Program-made: the position numbers and the translations under genes
The notes under the pieces: model-generated
What the model was told of the DNA's origin: nothing
Databases searched by the model: none
The model's input: the letters and a program-made list of their open reading frames with translations, nothing else
NCBI GenBank assembly: GCA_040877285.1
Contig: JBBDNZ010000045.1
Span: forward strand, 1-6,454
DNA from: CANKHA01 sp040877285
GTDB lineage: Bacteria; Pseudomonadota; Alphaproteobacteria; Rhizobiales; Xanthobacteraceae
Direction: 5' to 3'
DNA: 6,454 bases
Shown: positions 1 through 5,003 of the stretch, piece after piece
How the letters are laid out: each line of letters opens with the position of its first letter
Position numbering within the stretch: position 1 is the stretch's first letter

Positions 1-2
1 GC

Positions 3-572
3 CTTCTTCTCACCGATATCGCGTCCGGGCGCGCGGGCGAATTGTCCTTCGTCGCCGCGCTGGCGGTGCATGACGCGGTGGTGGAACTGGCGCCGGGCCT
101 CGCCTCTCGCTTGGCGGTCAAATGGCCGAACGATCTGCTCGTCGGCGGCAAGAAATTCGCCGGCATCCTGATCGAAGCGGAAGGCAACGCCGCCGTGGTC
201 GGCATCGGCGTCAATTGCGCACATCATCCCGCCGTCACGCCGCATCCGGCAACCGATCTGGCCGCGGCCGGCGCAGCCGTATCGCCTGAAGCAGTGTTCC
301 GCGCCTTGTCGAAGACGGTGCTCGACCGTTTCGCTCAGTGGAAAAGGGGCGAGGGGTTCGCGGCCATCCGCGCCGATTGGCTCGCGCGCGCCACCGGCGT
401 CGGTCAGGACCTGCGCGTTCGCCTTCCTGCAAAGGAGATCGCCGGCCGTTTCCAGGCGCTCGACGAATGCGGCCGTCTGCTGCTGCGGTTGCCGGACGGG
501 CGTATTGAAACGATCTCGGCCGGCGAGGTCTTTGCCATCGGCCAGCCCGACCAACCGTTGCCGGTGCGGTAG
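3..572 (+). CDS. birA: Biotin-[acetyl-CoA-carboxylase] ligase, C-terminal part (5' end outside window)
   Basis: Biotin-protein ligase makes biotinyl-5'-AMP from biotin and ATP and transfers biotin to a lysine on carrier domains of carboxylases such as acetyl-CoA carboxylase, in the cytoplasm. The frame is open from base 3; a TTG at 42 is internal, because the residues before it (LLLTDIASGRAGE) already read like the family. In the 189 visible residues, KWPNDLL (about 40-46) followed by KKFAGILIE (about 50-58) is the core catalytic and biotin-binding signature, and VVGIGVNC follows. The last 50 or so residues (RVRLPAKEIAG to ISAGEVF) match the small C-terminal SH3-like domain. Roughly the first 70-80 residues, with the glycine-rich biotin/ATP loop, lie outside. 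There is no room in the visible part for a DNA-binding domain, and members from this group usually lack one, so it is probably a ligase only; the missing N-terminus prevents certainty. It sits 5 bases before rnj, suggesting cotranscription. Confidence 0.95.
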   Translation, partial: LLLTDIASGRAGELSFVAALAVHDAVVELAPGLASRLAVKWPNDLLVGGKKFAGILIEAEGNAAVVGIGVNCAHHPAVTPHPATDLAAAGAAVSPEAVFRALSKTVLDRFAQWKRGEGFAAIRADWLARATGVGQDLRVRLPAKEIAGRFQALDECGRLLLRLPDGRIETISAGEVFAIGQPDQPLPVR

Positions 573-577
573 AAATC

Positions 578-2248
578 ATGGCGGCTCCGCGGCAGGAACT
601 CGTTTTCGCTCCGCTCGGCGGGGTCGGCGAGATCGGCATGAATCTGTCGCTTTACGGCCTTGGCACTGAGCGGCGGCGGAGCTGGCTCGCGATCGATTGC
701 GGCATCGGCTTTACCCAAGACAATACGCCGGGCGTCGATCTCATGCTGCCCGACATCCGCTTCTTGATTGAGGAGCGAAAAAATCTCGCCGGCATCGTCA
801 TCACCCACGGCCACGAGGATCACATCGGCGCGCTCATCGACCTGTGGCCGCGCCTGAAAGTGCCGGTCTACGCCACGCCGTTTACCGCCGCTCTCATTCA
901 AGCCAAAGTCGAGAGCGAGCCGGGCGCGCCGGACATTCCGGTGACCGTGGTCCCGTTGAGCGGCCGCATCACGCTCGGCCCCTTCGACGTGGAATATGTT
1001 TCCGTCGCCCATTCGATTCCGGAATCGAATGCGCTCATTATTCGCACGCCTGCCGGCACGGTGCTACACACCGCGGACTGGAAGATCGACCCCGCGCCGG
1101 TGATTGGCCCAATCACCGACGAAGCCAAGTTGCGGGCGGTGGGCGACGAAGGCGTGCTGGCGCTGATCGGCGATTCCACCAATGCGGTGCGCGAGGGCCG
1201 CTCGCCCTCGGAATCCGAGGTGGCAAAGTCGCTGGCCAAATTGATCAAAAGCGCGCGCGGACGGGTTGCGGTGACGACCTTTGCTTCAAACGTCGGCCGG
1301 CTGCGTTGCGTGGCCGAAGCCGCGCGCGCCTGCGGCCGCGATGTCGTCGTGGTCGGCCGCGCGATGGAACGGATCGCGCAGGTCGCCCGCGAAACTGGCT
1401 ATCTCGACGGCGTCCAAGAATTCCGCAGCATGGAAACCTACGGTTATCTGCCGCCGGAGAAGGTGCTGGCTCTTTGCACCGGCAGCCAGGGCGAGCCGCG
1501 CTCCGCTTTATCGCGTATCGCCCAGGACGAACATCCGGAAATCACTTTGAACCGCGGCGACCGGGTGATTTTTTCCTCCCGCGCCATCCCCGGCAACGAG
1601 AAAGCGGTGGCGGGCGTCATCAACGGCCTGGTGGCGCAAGGCATCGAGGTCATCACCGACCGCACGCACCTCGTCCACGTGTCCGGCCATCCGCGCCGGG
1701 CGGAACTGGAGGATATGCTGCGCTGGGTGCGTCCGCAGATCGTCCTGCCGGTGCATGGCGAAGCGCTGCACATGGCCGAGCACGCCGATCTCGCGCGGCG
1801 CGTCGGCGTGCCGAAAGTCATCACCTGCCAGGACGGCGATCTGGTGCGGCTTGCCCCCGACGGGCCCGTCATTGTTGACGAACTGCCGTCCGGCCGCTTC
1901 TACAAGGACGGCAGACTTTTGGTGGACGCCGAAGCGCGCACCATTCCCGACAGGCGCCGGCTGGCTATCGCCGGCGTCGTCTCGGTCGCGCTGGCGATGA
2001 CGGAGAAGGGCGAGCTTGCCGCCGATCCGGAGATCGAGCTGACGGGAATTCCCGAGACCAATGCGGCTGGCGAGTCGATGAACGGCATCGTGCATGACGC
2101 CGTCATGGAGGCGCTGGAGTCGCTGCCGCGCGCGCGCCGCCGCGATCCCGAGGCGCTGGCGGAATCAATTTCCCGCGCCGTGCGCGGCACGCTCGGCCGC
2201 GTGTGGGGCAAGAAGCCGACCTGTCACGTCCACGTGCTGACGGTTTGA
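578..2248 (+). CDS. rnj: Ribonuclease J (metallo-beta-lactamase / beta-CASP nuclease)
   Basis: RNase J is a zinc-dependent 5'-3' exonuclease and endonuclease for mRNA decay and RNA maturation; in Sinorhizobium the enzyme is known to trim rRNA 5' ends. The 556 residues match the family length. The N-terminal APLGGVGEIGMN (11-22) is typical. Metal ligands are visible as HGHEDH (77-82), H145 in VAHSIPES, and D167 in HTADWK. GDSTN (198-202) marks the entry to the beta-CASP domain (about 200-360), with the motif-like TTFASNVGR (233-241) and TGSQGEP (301-307). HVSGH (367-371) and PVHGE (391-395) complete the active site. The C-terminal domain spans about 450-556. No catalytic residue looks lost. 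The ATG at 578 lies 5 bases after the birA stop with no clear Shine-Dalgarno sequence, so translation may be coupled to birA. It converges on the minus-strand gene with 10 bases between stops. Confidence 0.96.
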   Translation: MAAPRQELVFAPLGGVGEIGMNLSLYGLGTERRRSWLAIDCGIGFTQDNTPGVDLMLPDIRFLIEERKNLAGIVITHGHEDHIGALIDLWPRLKVPVYATPFTAALIQAKVESEPGAPDIPVTVVPLSGRITLGPFDVEYVSVAHSIPESNALIIRTPAGTVLHTADWKIDPAPVIGPITDEAKLRAVGDEGVLALIGDSTNAVREGRSPSESEVAKSLAKLIKSARGRVAVTTFASNVGRLRCVAEAARACGRDVVVVGRAMERIAQVARETGYLDGVQEFRSMETYGYLPPEKVLALCTGSQGEPRSALSRIAQDEHPEITLNRGDRVIFSSRAIPGNEKAVAGVINGLVAQGIEVITDRTHLVHVSGHPRRAELEDMLRWVRPQIVLPVHGEALHMAEHADLARRVGVPKVITCQDGDLVRLAPDGPVIVDELPSGRFYKDGRLLVDAEARTIPDRRRLAIAGVVSVALAMTEKGELAADPEIELTGIPETNAAGESMNGIVHDAVMEALESLPRARRRDPEALAESISRAVRGTLGRVWGKKPTCHVHVLTV

Positions 2249-2268
2249 CGTCTCGGCGTCACCACGTG
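2231..2268. terminator. Long imperfect hairpin over the convergent 3' ends of rnj and the minus-strand gene
   Basis: The arm at 2231-2242 (CACGTGCTGACG) pairs with 2257-2268 (CGTCACCACGTG) at 11 of 12 positions, with a single C-C mismatch and a 14-base loop. The loop holds the rnj stop; the right arm includes the stop of the minus-strand gene. There is no T-tract on either side, so it is not a textbook intrinsic terminator. A position shared by both transcripts fits a bidirectional terminator or 3'-end stabiliser, which is inference. Confidence 0.5.
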
Positions 2269-2879
2269 CCAAAGACGCGGGAATGCGGCCGCGGGTGCGA
2301 GCGGTGGTGCGAGCGCGCGGTCCACTGCAACTGGACGTTCGCTTGCGGGTAATAGCCATATTGCGGATAGGCCGGGTACTGCGGGTAATAAGAATAGTGC
2401 GGATACTGCGGCGGCGCGTAGGCCGGATATTGCGAATAGGGAGAGTAGGCGCTGGCGTTACCGCATAACGAGAACGACAGACTCGTGAACAACCCGCGCT
2501 TTTTCACCGGGCAGCAGCAGGATGTCTGAGGCTGCGGCGGCGGCTGATAGACCGGCGGGTAATAGGCCGGCTCAGGATAAGGCTGCGGGTGATGGTGCTG
2601 GCGATATGGCTGCGCGTAATGCTGCGCGTGGTGCCGCCGCTTGTAAGCCGTCCGCTTTTTGACCGGTGGCGGGTAGGCCTTGACCGGCGGCGTGTAGGAC
2701 GGCTGCAGTGTGGGATCCGCCACCGCGCCGTTCGTGCTGACGCAATTGGCCGGGCGGCCGTATTCGGCGGCGCCGCATATAAACTGGGCGTCTTGGGCCG
2801 CCGCCGGTGTCACGCTCATCGCGACAGCGGCGAGCAAAAAAATGGCCGCCAATCGCCACGCCGATGCAGGCCTGCGCAT
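2259..2879 (-). CDS. Exported Pro/Tyr/His/Gln-rich protein of unknown function
   Basis: I do not recognise a family. The 206-residue product has a clear Sec-type signal peptide: positive start (MRRPASAWR), hydrophobic core (about 11-22) and a probable cut after AAA near residue 28. The mature part starts with a short region with two cysteines (C35 in FICGAAEYG and C46 in PANCV), then a Pro/Tyr/His/Gln-rich stretch (about 60-118) with basic runs such as KKRTAYKRRHH. A CCC triplet stands at 121-123, C139 follows, and 145-179 is a tyrosine-proline repeat built from YPxY units (YPAY, YPHY, YPQY). It ends with a His/Arg segment (HHRSHPRPH). I chose the ATG at 2879 over the TTG two codons upstream because GAGGA lies 9 bases before it (2889-2893) and the signal peptide then starts normally. 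Codon choice follows composition, so homology is hard to judge, but the signal peptide supports a real gene. It is the only minus-strand gene here. An envelope or surface role is likely; any metal binding is a guess. Confidence 0.75.
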   Translation of the reverse strand: MRRPASAWRLAAIFLLAAVAMSVTPAAAQDAQFICGAAEYGRPANCVSTNGAVADPTLQPSYTPPVKAYPPPVKKRTAYKRRHHAQHYAQPYRQHHHPQPYPEPAYYPPVYQPPPQPQTSCCCPVKKRGLFTSLSFSLCGNASAYSPYSQYPAYAPPQYPHYSYYPQYPAYPQYGYYPQANVQLQWTARSHHRSHPRPHSRVFGTW

Positions 2880-2888
2880 GAGCAAAAA

Positions 2889-2893
2889 TCCTC
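2889..2893 (-). promoter_or_regulatory. Ribosome binding site that decides the start of the Pro/Tyr-rich gene
   Basis: On the minus strand GAGGA stands 9 bases upstream of the ATG at 2879, good Shine-Dalgarno spacing. It would be only 3 bases from the alternative TTG at 2885, which is too close. This favours the ATG. Confidence 0.5.
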
Positions 2894-2929
2894 GGGTGCG
2901 GCCGAAAATTTAACATCGACCCGCCAGCC

Positions 2930-3010
2930 ATGATACGCATGGGCAGGACGGACGTGATCTTTACCTTAATTTTTCTCGCCGCCGCCGGGAGCGCCGCGCC
3001 GTGTCGGTAA
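2930..3010 (+). other. Tiny hydrophobic ORF overlapping the start of the DUF1467 gene
   Basis: ATG at 2930 opens a 26-codon frame ending in TAA at 3008-3010, so it overlaps the GTG start of the downstream gene by 10 bases. The peptide begins MIRMGRTD, has a hydrophobic middle (VIFTLIFLAAAG) and ends APCR, resembling a signal or membrane segment. There is a second ATG at residue 4 and no convincing ribosome binding site. It might be a leader peptide that couples translation to the next gene, or chance. It lies in the 121-base gap between two divergent genes, where both promoters must be; I see no convincing -35/-10 pair there. Confidence 0.2.
2987..2991 (+). promoter_or_regulatory. Ribosome binding site supporting the GTG start at 3001
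   Basis: GGGAG is followed by a 9-base spacer and then GTG at 3001. No in-frame ATG with the expected protein start lies upstream, so this site supports the GTG start for the DUF1467 protein. Confidence 0.55.
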
Positions 3011-3267
3011 CAACCGCGATCGCCATCTATTTCCTGATCTGGTGGGTGGTGCTGTTCGCCGTCCTGCCCTGGGGCGTGCGCAGCCAGCAGGAGAGCGGCG
3101 AGGTTTCCCGCGGCACCGATCCCGGCGCGCCGGCGATTCCGAGACTCATGGCCAAATTATTGTGGACCACGGTTGCGGCCTCCGCGATCTTCGGCCTGTG
3201 CTATGGGATCTATGTCAACCGCCTGATCACGCTCGATGGCTTGGCGGCATTCTTTGGGCTGACATGA
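3001..3267 (+). CDS. DUF1467 family small inner-membrane protein
   Basis: This is an 88-residue protein of a conserved alphaproteobacterial family with no assigned function. Two membrane helices are visible: about 6-25 (from AIAIYFLIWWVVLF) and about 53-72 (LWTTVAASAIFGLCYGIYV). Between them is the family hallmark: LPWGVRSQ (22-29), an acidic glycine-containing stretch, and GTDPGAPAIP (38-47). Length and start are usual for the family; the GTG start is supported by GGGAG 9 bases upstream. It precedes proS in many relatives, as here, but an intrinsic terminator begins 6 bases after its stop, so it is probably a separate, monocistronic unit in this genome. The link to proS is position only and says nothing firm about function. 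Confidence 0.88.
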   Translation: MSVTTAIAIYFLIWWVVLFAVLPWGVRSQQESGEVSRGTDPGAPAIPRLMAKLLWTTVAASAIFGLCYGIYVNRLITLDGLAAFFGLT

Positions 3268-3303
3268 AAAAAGGGCAGGGCCGAAGCCCTGCCCGAATTT
3301 TGT
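3268..3303. terminator. Strong intrinsic terminator after the DUF1467 gene, better formed on the minus strand
   Basis: A perfect 9-base-pair stem joins GGGCAGGGC (3273-3281) to GCCCTGCCC (3286-3294) across the loop CGAA. On the plus strand the stem is followed by GAATTTTGT, giving an offset U-tract. On the minus strand the loop becomes the very stable C(UUCG)G tetraloop and the stem runs directly into six U residues (complement of 3267-3272). It can act in both directions and ends the DUF1467 transcript; the minus-strand design is the more canonical of the two. Confidence 0.88.
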
Positions 3304-3370
3304 CTCCCCCTCTACGCTGCGTCAGGCTGCCGTCGATGCGGCTACCCGCGCGCTTGGGATTTTGGCTCCC

Positions 3371-3411
3371 TAGACTTGGACCCCTAGCGCTGGCGATCCT
3401 TAGCGGTGGCT
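3371..3411 (+). repeat. Three imperfect direct repeats of an 11-base unit
   Basis: TAGACTTGGAC (3371-3381), TAGCGCTGGCG (3385-3395) and TAGCGGTGGCT (3401-3411) share TAG, then TGG at the same offset. Start-to-start distances are 14 and 16 bases, each copy preceded by CC(C/T). They could be operator half-sites or chance similarity in GC-rich DNA. Confidence 0.25.
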
Positions 3412-3535
3412 CGGCTGCCAAACGGTGCCGCCCCACACATTGAAGCTAGCCGAAGCGGGGATGCTTGTCACGCCGCGCGGCGATCCTGCCGCAAGCGCCG
3501 GCACGTCGCGGGGGTTGCACTGCGCGGCCCTCTTG

Positions 3536-3587
3536 TGTTTTCGCGGGTGATCCGCTTTGTCTCGCACGGGTCCGATTCCCGAAAACG
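3536..3587 (+). promoter_or_regulatory. Possible structured leader directly upstream of proS
   Basis: GTTTTCG (3537-3543) is perfectly complementary to CGAAAAC (3580-3586), with one more T-G wobble outside. Enclosed are a small hairpin GCGG/CCGC (3543-3555, loop GTGAT) and a second with arms CGGG and CCCG (3567-3581) around the 7-base loop TCCGATT. The helices share a base or two at the junction, so they would adjust or compete. The closing stem ends 8 bases before the proS ATG, where a ribosome binding site would be expected. Confidence 0.35.
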
Positions 3588-3594
3588 AGCCTGC

Positions 3595-4917
3595 ATGCGC
3601 CTTTCCCGCTATTTTTTACCTATTTTGCGCGAGACGCCGAAGGAGGCCGAGATCGCCTCCCACCGCCTGATGCTGCGCGCCGGCATGCTGCGCCAGGAGG
3701 CGGCGGGCATCTACGCCTTCCTGCCGCTCGGCCTGCGGGTGCTGAGGAAGATCGAGCGGATCGTGCGCGAGGAGCAGAACCGGGCAGGGGCCATCGAAAT
3801 GCTGATGCCGACCATCCAGCCGGCCGAGCTGTGGCGCGAGAGCGGGCGTTACGACGTGTATGGCAAGGAAATGCTGCGCATCAAGGACCGCCACGAGCGC
3901 CAGATGCTCTACGGGCCGACCAACGAGGAAATGATCTCGGAAATCTTCCGCGCCTATGTGCGCTCGTACAAGGACCTGCCGCTCAATCTCTATCACATCC
4001 AGTGGAAATTCCGCGACGAGGTGCGCCCGCGGTTCGGTGTGATGCGCGGACGCGAGTTCCTGATGAAGGACGCCTATTCCTTCGACGCCGATCCCGCCGG
4101 CGCGCGGCACTCCTACAACAAGATGTTCGCGGCTTACTTGCGCACCTTCGCGCGCATGGGATTGAAATCGATCCCGATGACGGCGGAGAGCGGGCCGATC
4201 GGCGGCGAACTCAGCCACGAATTCATCATTCTCGCCTCCACCGGGGAGAGCGAGGTCTTCTGCCACCGCGATTATCTCGCCATGCAGCCGCCCGGCGAAA
4301 ACGTCGATTTCGACGATGTGGCGGGCTTGCAGGCGCTGGCGGACAAATGGACGTCGCTTTATGCCGCCACGTCCGAAAAGCACGACGCCGCGGCCTTCGC
4401 CAGGCTGCCAAAGGACAAGCAGGTCTCCGCGCGCGGCATCGAAGTGGGCCACATCTTCCATTTCGGCACCAAATATTCCGCGCCGATGAAGGCGGTGGTC
4501 GCCGGCCCCGACGGCGTGGAGCACCCGGTGCACATGGGCTCCTACGGCATCGGCCCCAGCCGCCTCGTTGCAGCCATCATTGAAGCCTCTCACGATGACG
4601 CGGGGATTATCTGGCCGGAGACGGTGGCGCCGTTCAAAGCGGTGATCCTCAATCTCAAGCAGGGCGGCGCGGACACCGACGCCGCGTCGGAGAAGCTCTA
4701 TCGCGGCCTGCAGGGCAAAGGCATCGACGTGCTCTACCACGACCTCGACGAGCGGCCGGGCTCCAAATTCGCCACCGCCGACCTCATCGGCATTCCCTGG
4801 CAGATTCTCGTCGGCCCCAAGGGCCTTGCCGAAGGCAAGGTCGAGGTCAAGAAGCGCGCGGACGGCAGCCGGCAGATGCTCGCGCCCGCCGACGCCCTGG
4901 CGCTGCTTTCGCAATGA
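3595..4917 (+). CDS. proS: Prolyl-tRNA synthetase, short alphaproteobacterial type
   Basis: This cytoplasmic class II enzyme activates proline with ATP and charges tRNA-Pro. The 440 residues match the short alphaproteobacterial form. The start MRLSRYFLPILRETPKEAE is characteristic, which fixes the ATG at 3595 rather than the in-frame GTGs at 3406 or 3547. GPTNEE (107-112), motif 2 with FRDEVRPRFGVMRGREF (139-155), and motif 3 with MGSYGIGPSRLVAA (314-327) are intact. GIEVGHIFHFGTKYS (281-295) follows motif 2's domain. Between about 221 and 280 there is only a short insertion, where the E. coli-type enzyme has a domain of about 180 residues that removes mis-charged alanine. The anticodon-binding domain covers about 345-438, including DERPGSKFATADLIGIPWQILVG-type sequence. 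No strong ribosome binding site precedes it. It is likely transcribed independently of the DUF1467 gene; lolC follows after 86 bases. Confidence 0.96.
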   Translation: MRLSRYFLPILRETPKEAEIASHRLMLRAGMLRQEAAGIYAFLPLGLRVLRKIERIVREEQNRAGAIEMLMPTIQPAELWRESGRYDVYGKEMLRIKDRHERQMLYGPTNEEMISEIFRAYVRSYKDLPLNLYHIQWKFRDEVRPRFGVMRGREFLMKDAYSFDADPAGARHSYNKMFAAYLRTFARMGLKSIPMTAESGPIGGELSHEFIILASTGESEVFCHRDYLAMQPPGENVDFDDVAGLQALADKWTSLYAATSEKHDAAAFARLPKDKQVSARGIEVGHIFHFGTKYSAPMKAVVAGPDGVEHPVHMGSYGIGPSRLVAAIIEASHDDAGIIWPETVAPFKAVILNLKQGGADTDAASEKLYRGLQGKGIDVLYHDLDERPGSKFATADLIGIPWQILVGPKGLAEGKVEVKKRADGSRQMLAPADALALLSQ

Positions 4918-5003
4918 ATCTGTGCGCTTGCCTCAATCGTACGCCGGGCTGGTAGCGTGATTCCGCCAGAATCGGATGAAATCGGAGCCCGGGGAAGACA
5001 GGC
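4918..5003 (+). promoter_or_regulatory. proS-lolC intergenic leader with lolC ribosome binding site
   Basis: The 86-base gap carries GGGGA (4991-4995), 8 bases before the lolC ATG, a good Shine-Dalgarno site. A small inverted repeat GATTC/GAATC (4959-4963 and 4969-4973) and a direct repeat AATCGG (4971-4976 and 4980-4985) lie upstream. There is no T-rich terminator, so read-through from proS is possible. A TTGCCT near 4928 could be a -35 element, but no matching -10 is convincing. Confidence 0.45.

Larger units (their letters stand above)
3267..3437 (-). ncRNA. Candidate minus-strand small RNA ending at the UUCG terminator (speculative)
   Basis: No minus-strand gene lies to the right of the terminator, yet its best form reads leftward. 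A weak promoter-like pair is present on the minus strand: GTGACA (3466-3471), a 17-base spacer, then TAGCTT (3443-3448). The -35 matches the sigma-70 consensus at 5 of 6 positions, the -10 only at 3 of 6. Transcription from there would start near 3437 and make an RNA of about 170 bases. No significant reading frame lies within it, and it does not match tmRNA, RNase P RNA, SRP RNA or 6S RNA as far as I can recognise. Confidence 0.2.
3304..3594. other. Gene-free region upstream of proS
   Basis: About 290 bases without a convincing protein gene separate the terminator from proS. In it I see three imperfect short direct repeats (3371-3411), a possible minus-strand promoter (3443-3471) and an inverted-repeat structure just before proS (3536-3587). 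A plus-strand frame of 29 codons from 3461 to 3550 has no family resemblance and no ribosome binding site. The proS promoter should be here; a TTGCAC near 3515 lacks a good partner -10. No tRNA cloverleaf was found. Confidence 0.6.

Noticed and set aside
844..1878. 344-codon frame overlapping rnj on the same strand
   Set aside because: Arg/Gly/His-rich shadow translation inside a complete RNase J gene with all metal ligands.
2341..2460. Near-repeated plus-strand sequence considered as a tandem DNA repeat or CRISPR-like array
   Set aside because: Units are short, irregular and in phase with codons; they are explained by the YPxY protein repeat on the minus strand.
3227..3436. 69-codon minus-strand frame over the DUF1467 end and terminator
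   Set aside because: It reads straight through the terminator hairpin, is Arg/Pro/Ser-rich and shows no family resemblance.
3461..3550. 29-codon plus-strand frame upstream of proS, possible leader peptide
   Set aside because: No ribosome binding site, no proline-codon run that would suit attenuation, and no terminator between it and proS.
3563..3590. T-arm-like sequence considered as the 3' end of a tRNA or tmRNA
   Set aside because: No acceptor stem of seven pairs with D-arm and anticodon arm at proper distance and no tmRNA tag reading frame; kept only as a possible leader fold.
3406..3594. N-terminal extension of proS from a GTG at 3406
   Set aside because: The extension has no family counterpart; the ATG at 3595 gives the standard MRLSRYF start, and the extension would cover the structured non-coding gap.
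3616..4914. 432-codon open frame on the minus strand opposite proS
   Set aside because: It mirrors proS codon structure in GC-rich DNA, is rich in His/Arg/Gly/Ala without any domain, and proS itself has intact catalytic motifs over the same span.
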